Source: UBA952 sp044361535 (GTDB lineage: Bacteria; Bacteroidota; Bacteroidia; Flavobacteriales_D; Crocinitomicaceae). From it: DNA of 64,000 nt. Each line of letters opens with the position of its first letter. The stretch's first letter is position 1. This document shows, piece after piece, positions 50,448 through 60,098 of this stretch. The notes beneath the pieces were generated by a model. That model did not search any database. It was not told the DNA's origin and was given only the letters and a program-made list of their open reading frames with translations. The position numbers and the translations under genes are program-made. The stretch is taken from NCBI GenBank assembly GCA_044361535.1, contig JBIKIQ010000014.1, forward strand, positions 1 to 64,000, in the 5' to 3' direction.

Positions 50448-52113
50448 CAATTACGCATTGATTGTAAAATGTTTCTAGTATTTCCAAATTGTTTTCTACC
50501 AACTTTTCGTAATTGGCTAGATTAGCTAGTTCGATTTTAGATATATTGCGATTAATATCGAACCCTTTAAAATGAGTGGTTTTTGTAAAATACAGGTAAT
50601 ATAAATACGATTCTAGTTGTTCTACTTGAATAGGATAAATCCGCGGATTTATATTCAACTGTTTCAGTAATTCAAAATAACTTGATTTATCTTGAGGGGC
50701 CATTGCAAAGGGTTTATAAAAAGCTTCACCCGCTGAAACACAAGGCACATCCATCATCATAGCCTCTACCCCAATTGTACTAGAATACGTAATCACATAA
50801 TTGGAATTTAATACAAGTGAATAGGAATTAATTTCAGAATGAGAGTCAATTAAAATTATACTTTCATCTAAGTATGGTTCAACAATTTCGCGCGTAAACT
50901 TCACCGCGGGAGTTGCCATTTTTGTTTCTCCTGGATGAACCCTAATGTAAAGTGGAGTCTCTTTTACATGTTCTTTCCAAAAAGTAATGGTTTCAATTAA
51001 CCAATTTTCCATAGAACTGAAAAGTGAATTTCTACCTAATACGTAAGTATCAAAATTCATATTCGTAAAAAGTGTAACTCCTTTTTTGAGAGCCAATTCC
51101 CCTATATCTGAATTGTGTAGTTTCGTCGAATAAACCTCTCCTTTTTTGATTTTAAACAAAAATTGATGCAGTTCATTCCTTTGTTCTTCCGACAACCTGG
51201 AACCATACTTTTCCCATTCAGATATAAAATCAAGATGAATGGCAATACCATTTTTCTTATAAATCCAACTATTCGTTCCTAAAAAACTTTCTTGAGTTAT
51301 GTAATTTATCTTTTGTTTTTTAGCCCAATATATCATCGACTGATCAAGATTTCCTGAACCATTCATGGTAACAACTAAGTCTACTTTATTTAAACTTAGA
51401 TAAGATTCGATACTTTTTATTGCTTGAAGTGTTCCCAGTAAATACTTTTTATATATTTTCAATTCTTCGATTGTATTATATAAAGTACCCTGATAAAAAT
51501 ACCTTAAGACATTTACCTTGGTAATCTCTCCAATGGGAATTAATTCTTTTGTTTTAAAATTTATGCAATCTTCTAGATTAGTTATGGAATTAATTCGCTC
51601 AACTTCATCACGATCCAACTGAATTTTCTCCAAAAAAGAAAGGGGGATTTTTGTTTTTTCTTGAATAAATGAATACCCCCAACTGCATTCTGTACACATA
51701 AATGCAGTATCCGCTTGTGATTTACCAATTCTTTCTTTGTTGCATGCAGAAGTAAATCCTGAACAGCATAAAAATTCAACCTTCCAATTATTTGATTCTA
51801 AGTATTTTGCAATAATCAGTTGTCTCAATAAATATGAACTTTCAGATCCCATTGTGAAAAAAAAGAGCACTTTTTTTGAACCAGAATCAAATGTTTGATT
51901 CGACAAAAATGCATTTTCAAAAGACTTCGCATAAATACGATAATTGAGATTAACATTAAATTCCTTTTTTATACCGGAAAATTTAATAACCTTATTTAAA
52001 ATCGGAATAATATACTTTAAAATACCAATTTTATCGAAAAGCAGAATTAAGCCGATCGACCCTCCCTTAAAACGCTTTGTTTTTCTAAAAATATGTCTGT
52101 GATTTGAACTCAA
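50440..52113 (-). CDS. Capsule polysaccharide synthesis-like protein (GT-B fold) with cysteine cluster
   Basis: 557 residues. The C-terminal half has a pattern seen in capsule synthesis proteins: LYIRVHPGETKM and YVITYSSTIGVEAMMMDVPCVS, followed by YKPF. The N-terminal half is unusual, with cysteines at 116, 117, 124, 140 and 143 (CCSGF, ACNKE, CTEC) that could hold a metal. The start is a TTG: a stop codon lies directly before it and the next ATG is far inside. It overlaps the flippase gene stop by four bases (TTGA). The acceptor and donor are unknown. Confidence 0.75.
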   Translation of the reverse strand: MSSNHRHIFRKTKRFKGGSIGLILLFDKIGILKYIIPILNKVIKFSGIKKEFNVNLNYRIYAKSFENAFLSNQTFDSGSKKVLFFFTMGSESSYLLRQLIIAKYLESNNWKVEFLCCSGFTSACNKERIGKSQADTAFMCTECSWGYSFIQEKTKIPLSFLEKIQLDRDEVERINSITNLEDCINFKTKELIPIGEITKVNVLRYFYQGTLYNTIEELKIYKKYLLGTLQAIKSIESYLSLNKVDLVVTMNGSGNLDQSMIYWAKKQKINYITQESFLGTNSWIYKKNGIAIHLDFISEWEKYGSRLSEEQRNELHQFLFKIKKGEVYSTKLHNSDIGELALKKGVTLFTNMNFDTYVLGRNSLFSSMENWLIETITFWKEHVKETPLYIRVHPGETKMATPAVKFTREIVEPYLDESIILIDSHSEINSYSLVLNSNYVITYSSTIGVEAMMMDVPCVSAGEAFYKPFAMAPQDKSSYFELLKQLNINPRIYPIQVEQLESYLYYLYFTKTTHFKGFDINRNISKIELANLANYEKLVENNLEILETFYNQCVIDE

Positions 52114-53594
52114 CTAACTACTATTTTCTTTTTTATATTTCTAATAAAATAAAAGGAAAGAATTAGAGAAAAAAGAAGGACTGGAGAATAATAAACACCT
52201 AATTCAAAAATTGACAAATCAGTGATTGCATTTATTACCTCTTGATTTAAAAAATAAAGCAATAAACTCACAACAATTGCAATCATGTATAACTTAACCG
52301 ATTTTCTTGTATTAAAAATACCAGATTTCTTTTTATTGAGGTAGTAGTATAAATAAAAGACACTTAAATATTTAGAAATTGTTAGGATAACCGGTATGGT
52401 TTGATAAAATGTCGTGATGAAAATAGTCATACCTATAATTTCAAAAATTGATTTACAAGTAATTAACCAAAATAAATGTTTCATTTCTGACTCAATAAAC
52501 ATCGTTCGAGTTAAAAAATTAAACATAAGACCAGGTAAAAAGCCCAACGTTAAAATTTGGTATATAAAAAGTGTTAATCTAACGTCGGAGGAATCAAAAG
52601 CTCCTCGTTGATATAATACAATTAAAACAAATGGACTTAGGAGTAAACTCAAAATTTGAAAGAAAAATGCTGTTTCATTTAGTAAAGCATCTACTTTGTT
52701 TGAATAGCTTAAATACTTTTCATTTGAAATTTCTTTTCTTTTGTTTTGTTCAATGTAGGAGGTCGTTAAGACAGAAGAAAGAAAAGCCATTTTTGGCAAT
52801 TCAGTTAGACTTTTCGAGTAATTCAACGCACTTAGATATCCAGGCTGGAGATATTTAAAACTTAACATTCTCTCCCAAAAGGAACTTAAATGATTCATTA
52901 AGGTTTGAAGACTTAACGTGAATATTTTTCTATACATAGATTTTAATTCATCCCAGTTTGATTTCCATTCCTCGATATTAAACAATGGTTTTAATGGTAG
53001 GTGATGAATTGTTACAAACAAGATCGCAGTTGCAACAGTAGAAACCAAAATTCCATATGCAAATGCCAAAATATGATTCTCTTTTACAAATAGTAGAATA
53101 ACAATAATTCCCAAAAGCTCCGCAATCAAACTAACTACAATAAACTTTTTATAGAGATTTTTAGCATATAGCAAGTGTTGAAGACAAGAAACTATTGATC
53201 CGAAAATCTTACTTACAATTAACAGAAAAGACAATTGCGTAAATAACGATTGATCCGAAAGGCTAACGTCTAATTTATCAGCCACAAATGGTAAAAAAAA
53301 CCAATACAAGAATAAAACGATGGCAATTAATGCTGTGGAAATAAATGTGAAAAATGTCACAAATGTTTGTTTTGAAGAATCTTCTACTTTTGTCTTTGTA
53401 ACTAGAATTTCACCTGCGCCACCTGATATCATGCTTCCAATTATATTTGGAATAATTTGAGCAACCAATAATAAATCTACTCTACCGGAAACACCTAAGA
53501 AATAAGCCATTAATAATTGCTTCAAGAAGTTACTTGACTTAATCAAAACTTGGCCTGAAAAAAGTAGACCAATACTCTTTAATTGATTATTCAA
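52110..53594 (-). CDS. Lipid-linked oligosaccharide flippase (MurJ/Wzx-like)
   Basis: 494 residues with about 13-14 transmembrane helices of the MATE/MOP superfamily. The MurJ-like features are the N-terminal SSNFLKQLLMAYFLGVSGRVDLLLVAQ and the mid-protein ALNYSKSLTELPKMAFLSSVLTTSYIEQ. Members flip lipid-linked sugars to the periplasm. With an export lipoprotein, autokinase, sugar transferase and polymerase, this completes a Wzx/Wzy pathway. Its start is TTG; no ATG exists in frame before a stop codon or within the first 28 residues. It overlaps the preceding gene by eight bases. Confidence 0.9.
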   Translation of the reverse strand: MNNQLKSIGLLFSGQVLIKSSNFLKQLLMAYFLGVSGRVDLLLVAQIIPNIIGSMISGGAGEILVTKTKVEDSSKQTFVTFFTFISTALIAIVLFLYWFFLPFVADKLDVSLSDQSLFTQLSFLLIVSKIFGSIVSCLQHLLYAKNLYKKFIVVSLIAELLGIIVILLFVKENHILAFAYGILVSTVATAILFVTIHHLPLKPLFNIEEWKSNWDELKSMYRKIFTLSLQTLMNHLSSFWERMLSFKYLQPGYLSALNYSKSLTELPKMAFLSSVLTTSYIEQNKRKEISNEKYLSYSNKVDALLNETAFFFQILSLLLSPFVLIVLYQRGAFDSSDVRLTLFIYQILTLGFLPGLMFNFLTRTMFIESEMKHLFWLITCKSIFEIIGMTIFITTFYQTIPVILTISKYLSVFYLYYYLNKKKSGIFNTRKSVKLYMIAIVVSLLLYFLNQEVINAITDLSIFELGVYYSPVLLFSLILSFYFIRNIKKKIVVS

Positions 53595-54525
53595 GTTTAC
53601 CAGCTATTTTAGAATATAACGACAGGTCCTCAAATTGCTCTTTAAACGTCTTTAAATTTGGTGAATTAACAAACAAAAACTCTTGTACTTGTTTATAAAA
53701 TCCTGGTTTATACAAGAGATCTTTTGAATTATCAATGGAAATCTCCGTCCACTCAAGTGAACCAATTTTTTGTTCAAAGATATGCTCCATTGGCATCAAA
53801 CGCATAGACCTTAATCTCGTTTTAACTTCAATGGACCATCTACCCGATGAACTCCAATTTGCATGATAACTAAATGGAATAGCGCTTTTTGAAATCCCTG
53901 AACCCACAAAGATTGAAGGATTATGCCAATCCAAATTAGAAATAGAAGTTGATTGAATTAATTCCGGTTTGCCTATGACATGAAAAACTGTATCAATTAC
54001 ATGTGTGGAATTACCGAAAAACCAATTGCTTAATAAGCCTTTCGATTTGTTTAATTTCTCAATCACATGTGACCATTCTGTAAAATCAAAATGTGCACTC
54101 GTTATTCCGCCATCCTCTTTGGCTAATTCGATTAATTTCAAAACAGAACTGTAATTTCTTCTATTGTAACCAATATAAACAGATGAATCAATATCATAAA
54201 ATCTAGTATACAAATTAAAAAAATCGTCAATAGTTAGTGTTCCAGGTTTTTCCAAAAGTATATTTTGACAGTTTTGTTCAAATAAAATGGTTGCTATCGA
54301 AAATGAGTTTTCGACATCGGTTGCTACAATGCAATGAGAAAATTCATTCAAAATTGCTTTATTTTGCTCTAATCCCCCATAAATAGCGTTAAATCCAGTA
54401 CTTTCCGTAAATCGAATTGCACTTTCTTTGGTAGTACACAAATTAATAAAATCAACATTTAAATCATTAAGAATACGAGCATATTCTTGACCAATTAAAC
54501 CCGTACCAATTACTAAAACGTTCAT
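53587..54525 (-). CDS. Gfo/Idh/MocA family oxidoreductase (first of two)
   Basis: About 312 residues. The N-terminal Rossmann fold starts directly at the ATG (MNVLVIGTGLIGQEYARIL) with the NAD loop GTGLIG. The EKPGT motif common to the family follows at the expected place (LLEKPGTLTIDD), and the C-terminal beta sheet is seen in FDFTEW...VHVIGKP. It likely oxidises or reduces a sugar nucleotide. An in-frame TTG at 54543 is not needed. It is paired with a second member that is only distantly similar. Confidence 0.88.
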   Translation of the reverse strand: MNVLVIGTGLIGQEYARILNDLNVDFINLCTTKESAIRFTESTGFNAIYGGLEQNKAILNEFSHCIVATDVENSFSIATILFEQNCQNILLEKPGTLTIDDFFNLYTRFYDIDSSVYIGYNRRNYSSVLKLIELAKEDGGITSAHFDFTEWSHVIEKLNKSKGLLSNWFFGNSTHVIDTVFHVIGKPELIQSTSISNLDWHNPSIFVGSGISKSAIPFSYHANWSSSGRWSIEVKTRLRSMRLMPMEHIFEQKIGSLEWTEISIDNSKDLLYKPGFYKQVQEFLFVNSPNLKTFKEQFEDLSLYSKIAGKLE

Positions 54526-54530
54526 TTCTA

Positions 54531-55481
54531 TTATGTTAACCAAATTCGCTCATTATTCATCTTGATTACCTGCTCATTTTTTTCTTCGAAAGATGCAATA
54601 AATAAAAGATGTTCAAGATAAATGTCATTATAACTAGGAAGTTCACACGCTTTATTTTCTACAATTTGTTTCCAAAAAATTGAAGTTGTCTCTGTAACCA
54701 TTAGAGGAAAAATTTCCAATGAATTTAATCCCCAAGAAAATTGCATATCACCATTGCTTCTCTCTTTAATTATAACCTGTTTAGAATCAAATAACAGATG
54801 AATAGATATTTCTTCAAAATTGCCTTCTTCGCAAATTATTATCGCTTTTCCTTTTGAAGAAAAGTTGAATTCAATACTTCCATTTGCCTCCAAATATCCA
54901 ATTCTTTTAGATGAAAAAAAATCATCAACCTCAGTTGAATCAACATTATCACATTTGACTTCAAATAAATAATGAATTAAATCTACGAAATGTAATGAAT
55001 TTGATAAAAGTCCCCAAGATGATCCTTTTATAGTAACTTGAAATTTTTTAGCATTTAAAGTATGTTCTCTCAATAATTTATAGTGTGAAAACATCCTTCT
55101 TGGAAGGTTAACAAAACAATTGCATCCCAATTTTTCAATAATATCATGAAATTGAAGGTATTGATTTGAAATTGGAAAAATTATTTTCTCCAACAACACA
55201 TTTCTTACATGATTCTTTTGAAGCAGATAAGAAGTGATTTCAAATCTATGTCTTGAATCAGTTGCTATTATCCCTAAATCAAAGCTTAAATCCTTTGGTA
55301 ATTCTGTTGAATACTGTAAATGACAAAAATGAGTTAGCTCAGTACTCAAATCCTCCGCCTTTTTCAGCATTTCCAAATTCTTATCTACCACCCAAATAGT
55401 AGATGGAATACCACAAAGCAAAATCGCTTCTAAGTGTCTTATTCCTAATTTACCAATACCAACAATTATTACCGATTTCAA
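54531..55481 (-). CDS. Gfo/Idh/MocA family oxidoreductase (second of two)
   Basis: 316 residues: NAD-binding IVGIGKLGIRHLEAIL, the LLEKIIFP segment in the position of EKP, and a C-terminal domain with SLHFVDLIHYLFEV. The substrate is presumably a nucleotide sugar. The start is TTG, since a stop codon (that of the upstream methyltransferase gene) lies two codons before it in the same frame and no ATG follows early. The neighbouring enzymes point to legionaminic acid modification or a related ulosonic acid, which is inference. Confidence 0.87.
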   Translation of the reverse strand: MKSVIIVGIGKLGIRHLEAILLCGIPSTIWVVDKNLEMLKKAEDLSTELTHFCHLQYSTELPKDLSFDLGIIATDSRHRFEITSYLLQKNHVRNVLLEKIIFPISNQYLQFHDIIEKLGCNCFVNLPRRMFSHYKLLREHTLNAKKFQVTIKGSSWGLLSNSLHFVDLIHYLFEVKCDNVDSTEVDDFFSSKRIGYLEANGSIEFNFSSKGKAIIICEEGNFEEISIHLLFDSKQVIIKERSNGDMQFSWGLNSLEIFPLMVTETTSIFWKQIVENKACELPSYNDIYLEHLLFIASFEEKNEQVIKMNNERIWLT

Positions 55482-55484
55482 GAG

Positions 55485-56252
55485 TTAGCTTTTTTCAATA
55501 ACTACAAAGGTCCATGGTTGAATTATATACGTATTGACTTGCATTCCACTTAGCACAACTGTTAAATTATCAGGTCTTGGGCCAACATAGTTTTCGCTAG
55601 TATTGAATGCTTCAGATTGAAAATCTTTATCCTCAATAAATTGAAATTTTGTAATCCCATTCGATGTTAATAAATTTTCAAGGTATGATTTTGAATAAAT
55701 GTTATGAAAATGAAAATTCAATGGTTCGCCATTAGAGTCAAATACCTCAGGTTTATGAACTTGTTTGATTCTCAGCGTATGCTCACCAATCAATGCTCTT
55801 ATTATGACTGTTCTTTTTGCGATACGAAGTAACTCAGAAATTGGCTTTTCAATGGATGGTAAATGAAGTAAAACATTATTGCAAATTACAACATCAACTT
55901 CCTCGTCATTCAAAGGAAGATTAAAAATGTCTCCCTCCAGAAAAGTTGTTGATAATCGCAACTCATTATAATTAATTGGGCTTGAAAATGCTTCTTTGGC
56001 TTTTTGAATGTAATAAGAGGTTTGATCGACACCCACGTAGTGAAATTTCTTTGTTGCTTTACCATCGATACTTCTAAGATAATGTCCACCACCACAGCCA
56101 ATATCCCCAATCTTGTCCTCTTCTTTGAGATACGGTTGAATTAATTTAGCAAGTGCCTTACTGGATTCCATTTCTGGTAATTCCCCCATTGCTCGTTTGT
56201 AGAACAAGTCGCCATACGCGAGCTCATTATCCCAAACTTTCCATGTTTCCAT
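55485..56252 (-). CDS. Class I SAM-dependent methyltransferase
   Basis: 255 residues with IGDIGCGGGHYLRSIDGKA as the SAM loop, YVGVDQTSYYIQKAKEAF, and DVVICNNVLLHLPSIEKPISELLRIAK for motif IV-V. It may O- or N-methylate a sugar. The C-terminal half has a beta strand with the acidic motif EDKDFQSEAF. The gene start lies inside the cytidylyltransferase gene's 3' end, overlapping by 26 bases. Confidence 0.88.
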   Translation of the reverse strand: METWKVWDNELAYGDLFYKRAMGELPEMESSKALAKLIQPYLKEEDKIGDIGCGGGHYLRSIDGKATKKFHYVGVDQTSYYIQKAKEAFSSPINYNELRLSTTFLEGDIFNLPLNDEEVDVVICNNVLLHLPSIEKPISELLRIAKRTVIIRALIGEHTLRIKQVHKPEVFDSNGEPLNFHFHNIYSKSYLENLLTSNGITKFQFIEDKDFQSEAFNTSENYVGPRPDNLTVVLSGMQVNTYIIQPWTFVVIEKS

Positions 56253-56934
56253 AATTTTTTAATTTTAGTATTTGTTCTGTAAGAAACCAATCAAACTCTT
56301 CATCAATATCAATGGATTCAAATGAGCTCATTACATATTTTTTTATTGAAGTAAATTCATGAATTTCTTTTTCTTCTAGACTTTCAGCGTTTATAATGTA
56401 GATAGCTCCATTAAATTGATAAAATGTAGGTGATTCTTGCCTATTCCTAACTTGAGTAGGACTAAACGGTTTTAAATTTTGATTTTGATCTTCCAAATAC
56501 AAATTATAATTTGGATTTGTTCTTGAATGAACAACGGAGACCACCATATCAATTCCATCTGAATACATAGCCATTGCTGCTTCCAAATTTTCCTTTTTTC
56601 GCAGCGGAGAAGTGGGTTGCAAATAAATTATATTTCTAATTGTTCGTTTGGCTTTGCGAATTTCATTTAAAATTAAAGACCTCGCCGCGGCATTATCATT
56701 TGAATATTCTGCCTCTCGTAACATTGGAATGGATAGACCATTTTTCTCACCAATAATTCTAATTTCAGGGTCATCCGTGGATAAACAAATTATTTCTTTC
56801 GGGAATAGCTCCAACGCTACATCAATTGTATATTGAATTAGTGGTTTTCCTAAGAGCAGTTTTTTATTCTTTCCTGGTATTCCTTTAGAACCCTTTCTTG
56901 CTGGAATAATAACTATTGATTCCTTTAAATTCAT
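56227..56934 (-). CDS. neuA: Acylneuraminate cytidylyltransferase family protein (CMP-sugar synthase, NeuA/LegF type)
   Basis: About 235 residues. The CTP-binding pattern IIPARKGSKGIPGKN and KKLLLGKPLIQYTID open the chain, and the later IIYLQPTSPLRKKENLEAAM and FNGAIYIINA follow. The enzyme transfers CMP to a nonulosonic acid. In the context of LegB/LegC/PtmE genes it most likely makes CMP-legionaminic acid. The ATG at 56934 overlaps the upstream stop (TGATG); a TTG one codon earlier is not required. Confidence 0.9.
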   Translation of the reverse strand: MNLKESIVIIPARKGSKGIPGKNKKLLLGKPLIQYTIDVALELFPKEIICLSTDDPEIRIIGEKNGLSIPMLREAEYSNDNAAARSLILNEIRKAKRTIRNIIYLQPTSPLRKKENLEAAMAMYSDGIDMVVSVVHSRTNPNYNLYLEDQNQNLKPFSPTQVRNRQESPTFYQFNGAIYIINAESLEEKEIHEFTSIKKYVMSSFESIDIDEEFDWFLTEQILKLKNYGNMESLG

Positions 56935-57971
56935 CAATTTTCATATTTTTTTACATCCGTTTGGGCTTTCTTAAAATCAGAATGACTTCCGATATCTAGC
57001 CAATAATCGTATAAAGAATAGGAAATTACTTTCTTGTCATCCACAATCAAATCATCAATAAATTCAGTGGCTAGGTAGGTTTTACCTTCAGGAATTTTTT
57101 CAATCAATTCTGATTTAAATAAATATATTCCTCCATTCGAAAAATAGGTATAAGTAGGTTTCTCTCGGATATGAACAATTCTATCATTTTTCATTTCAAA
57201 AATACCATAAGGAACATTCACCTTGTAAGGAATTCCAACTGCACTGAAATCAGCTTTTTTTTGTAGAAAATCAATAAAATACTCCTCGTAGTTTAATGAG
57301 GTAAGTAAATCTGAATTTAAAACTAATGTATGTGGATGAGTTATTGATTTTTTTAAACTAAGGGCACCTATTGTTCCCAAAGGTTGATTTTCCTCAATGT
57401 AGTTTATCGTAATTCCCTTCATTGATCCATCTCCAAGAGTTTCTTTAATCAAATGACCTAAGTGATTGATTGAAATATGAATGGTTGTTATACCATACGT
57501 TATTAAACCATCTATAATATGCTCAATAATTGGTTTCTCTCCAACCTTAAGTAATGGTTTGGGGATTTTTTCAGTAATTGGGAGAAGTCTAGTTCCCCTC
57601 CCACCTGCCATTATCACCACATCCAGTGGAAGCAATGCTTTTTTTAATCGGAAATTAAGTATCTCTACAACTTGATGGTCTTCATTAACTATAGGAATGA
57701 TTTTAAAGTTCTTCTCGCGATACTCCCTTGTTTTTTCTGTATTAATGGCGCCGAATAATAGGAATTTTGGTCGGTTATTCATTATCTCATGAACTTCTGA
57801 ATTCATCTGTTTCCCATTAATAAATGCTCTTCGTACATCTCCATCCGTAATGCTTCCCATCAACTTAAAATCCTCATCAATCACAAATAAAATTGCATCC
57901 ACGGCTAATCGATCAAGGCGTTGAATTGCTTCTTGCAAGGTTACTTTACTATTTATCAGATGATTCTTCAT
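56934..57971 (-). CDS. ptmE: CBS-domain nucleotidyltransferase (PtmE-type glucosamine-1-phosphate guanylyltransferase)
   Basis: 345 residues: two CBS motifs in residues 1-115 (AVDAILFVIDEDFKLMGSITDGDVRRAFI; and INTEKTREYREKNFKIIPIVNEDHQVV) and a nucleotidyltransferase domain with IMAGGRGTRLLPITEKIPKPLL. Campylobacter PtmE has this same CBS plus transferase plan and makes GDP-glucosamine for the GDP-branch of legionaminic acid synthesis. The neighbours support this, though the nucleotide cannot be fixed by sequence alone. Confidence 0.85.
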   Translation of the reverse strand: MKNHLINSKVTLQEAIQRLDRLAVDAILFVIDEDFKLMGSITDGDVRRAFINGKQMNSEVHEIMNNRPKFLLFGAINTEKTREYREKNFKIIPIVNEDHQVVEILNFRLKKALLPLDVVIMAGGRGTRLLPITEKIPKPLLKVGEKPIIEHIIDGLITYGITTIHISINHLGHLIKETLGDGSMKGITINYIEENQPLGTIGALSLKKSITHPHTLVLNSDLLTSLNYEEYFIDFLQKKADFSAVGIPYKVNVPYGIFEMKNDRIVHIREKPTYTYFSNGGIYLFKSELIEKIPEGKTYLATEFIDDLIVDDKKVISYSLYDYWLDIGSHSDFKKAQTDVKKYEN

Positions 57972-57972
57972 T

Positions 57973-59076
57973 TCACAAATTGAATTGCTTAATCCTTTCA
58001 GAAATTATTGTTACTCCATCTTTTTGTTCATAGATGTTTTTCCCTAAAAAATCTTGATTTTTATATTTATGTACTTGAGCTAGAATTTCTGCTACATTGA
58101 ATGGCATATCAATAACATTCTCTCCAGATATTCTTCCTAATTGACGACTCCCCAAATTCAAGGCATATTTTTTAAAGGAAGCAGCCTCGAGAATTGCACT
58201 CGAACTATTTCCAATAATTAAATGGCACAAGTTCATACAAGTAAAAAATGACTGAGTACCAAAATGTTCAATTAACTTAATTTTTGGATTAGTCAAATGA
58301 ACCTCCTTCCACATATCACGGAGGATTGAACTGTTTGTATCCGAATTTGGTAGTGAAACCACTATTTGAAATTCACTACTTAGTTCAAGAGTAACTTCTT
58401 TTAAAACTAAAGCAATTGATTGATTGGTTTCAAAATCCTTAGTTTCGGGATGGACAATAAAAAAAAGAGTTGGTATGGTTAAATCAATGCCCCATTTTAA
58501 CTGAAATTCGTTGATATTTAACAACTTGATTTTTCTCAGATTTTCCAGACCAATAGCTCCAGTAACAAAGGTTGTTTCTTTTTTACCAATTAATTCATGT
58601 ACTCTTTTTGCATATTCTGCAAGACTAACAAAATGTAATTCTGCAGCCAATGAAATTTGGTGTCGATAAATTTCATCAATAGCTCCCATGGTTTTCTCTC
58701 CCGCATGAATATGAGCAAATTTAACCCGAAAAGGAATTCCCGCCTGAACAGCTGCTGCCATTTCATATCGATCGCCAAGAACTAAAACACAATCAAACAG
58801 ATTTTCATTCCAGAATGAAACAAATTTATTATGTACGCTTGCATAGCTAAGCGCAATTCCATGTGGGGAATCATCTATATAGTTAGAATATATTCGATGT
58901 TCTACTTTGAAACCTTCGCGCTCAATTTCTTCAACTGTATTCCCAAATGAATCTAATAAATGTTGTCCAAATGCAATAATTTCGAATGAAATTTCAGAAT
59001 CGTTTTTCCAGCGTTCCAATAAGGGACGATAAATGCCAAAATCAGCGCGAGAACTTGTTAGAACACCAATTTTCAT
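57973..59076 (-). CDS. neuC: Nucleotide-sugar 2-epimerase/hydrolase (NeuC/LegG)
   Basis: About 367 residues of the UDP-N-acetylglucosamine 2-epimerase family. GVLTSSRADFGIYRPLL at the N-terminus, HIHAGEKTMGAIDEIYRHQISLAA, LFFIVHPETKDF and the late IGNSSSAILEAASF follow the hydrolysing type. It releases the N-acetylated 6-deoxy-mannosamine from the nucleotide in legionaminic or sialic acid synthesis. ATG 59076 gives an ATGA overlap with the neuB stop; an earlier ATG at 59091 would add five residues. Confidence 0.9.
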   Translation of the reverse strand: MKIGVLTSSRADFGIYRPLLERWKNDSEISFEIIAFGQHLLDSFGNTVEEIEREGFKVEHRIYSNYIDDSPHGIALSYASVHNKFVSFWNENLFDCVLVLGDRYEMAAAVQAGIPFRVKFAHIHAGEKTMGAIDEIYRHQISLAAELHFVSLAEYAKRVHELIGKKETTFVTGAIGLENLRKIKLLNINEFQLKWGIDLTIPTLFFIVHPETKDFETNQSIALVLKEVTLELSSEFQIVVSLPNSDTNSSILRDMWKEVHLTNPKIKLIEHFGTQSFFTCMNLCHLIIGNSSSAILEAASFKKYALNLGSRQLGRISGENVIDMPFNVAEILAQVHKYKNQDFLGKNIYEQKDGVTIISERIKQFNL

Positions 59077-60098
59077 TCTAAATCCACCCATTTTAATTGC
59101 TCACCTGCCATCATATTTCGAGACAACTTTTTAGCGATAACTAAATTAAAATCCATAGGTGAAATGCCATCTCCAGGTCGTTTCATTTCTAAATCATCCA
59201 GCAAGAGATTTTGGCCTTTTTGCATTGATTTTTTTAGATGAATACTTTTTCGAGCAATCACATTATTTTTTATTTCTGAAGCTGAAGGTTCTTTTTTTCC
59301 AGATCCAGCAAGTATCTTTTCTGTATTTCTTATGGCTTGTACAAAATTTTTCAATTCAATAGGATTCAGAGATGCTTTGTGATCAGGTCCTGGTAAATTC
59401 TTGTCAAGTGTAAAATGTTTTTCAATTACTGACGCACCCAAAGCAACAGCAGCAACAGCTACCTCAATTCCAACCGTATGATCAGAATAACCAAAATCCA
59501 AATTAAGTTGTTCTTTAAATTGAAGCATGGCTTTAAGATTGACATCTTCTAAGGGTGTTGGGTATTCCGTGTTGCAATGTAAAATAGTCAAATCAGATGA
59601 AGAGCCCCCTTCTGATTTAAGAACGTCAACAGCTGCAATAACCTCATGCAATGTAGCCATCCCAGTAGATAGGATCACTCGTTTATTCTTGACTGCTATT
59701 TGTTGTAAAAAAGGTTTGTTGGTTATTTCACCTGAAGGAATTTTAATGAAAGGAATGCCCAAATCACACAAGAAATCTAATGCGTCTTCATCAAATGGTG
59801 TCGAACAAAACAAAATTCCCAATTCTTCAGAGTAGCTTTTCAATTCAAAATGCCAATCAAGTGGTAATTCTAGTTTTTTTAGCATTTCATACTGATTTGA
59901 CTCACCAGTTTTACTGTTTTCTCGTTGATATTCAGCTAACTTTGCAGACTCGCTGACTAACTTTTCAGCTGAAAAAGTTTGGAATTTCACAACATCTGCA
60001 CCGGCCTCTGCGGCCACTTTAATTAGCTGTTTAGCAATTTCAAAATCACCATTATGATTAACTCCTGCTTCAGCAATAATCAATGTTTTTTTTATCAT
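59073..60098 (-). CDS. neuB: N-acetylneuraminate/legionaminic acid synthase (NeuB/LegI)
   Basis: 341 residues: a TIM barrel with IIAEAGVNHNGDFEIAKQL, FFCSTPFDEDAL, IPSGEITNKPFL and the GYSDHTVG and HFTLDKNLPGPDHKASL motifs of the NeuB family, and a C-terminal antifreeze-like SAF domain (ARKSIHLKKSMQKGQ). The enzyme condenses phosphoenolpyruvate with an amino sugar to form a nonulosonic acid. Overlaps with the genes on either side make it part of the tight pathway block. Confidence 0.93.
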   Translation of the reverse strand: MIKKTLIIAEAGVNHNGDFEIAKQLIKVAAEAGADVVKFQTFSAEKLVSESAKLAEYQRENSKTGESNQYEMLKKLELPLDWHFELKSYSEELGILFCSTPFDEDALDFLCDLGIPFIKIPSGEITNKPFLQQIAVKNKRVILSTGMATLHEVIAAVDVLKSEGGSSSDLTILHCNTEYPTPLEDVNLKAMLQFKEQLNLDFGYSDHTVGIEVAVAAVALGASVIEKHFTLDKNLPGPDHKASLNPIELKNFVQAIRNTEKILAGSGKKEPSASEIKNNVIARKSIHLKKSMQKGQNLLLDDLEMKRPGDGISPMDFNLVIAKKLSRNMMAGEQLKWVDLE

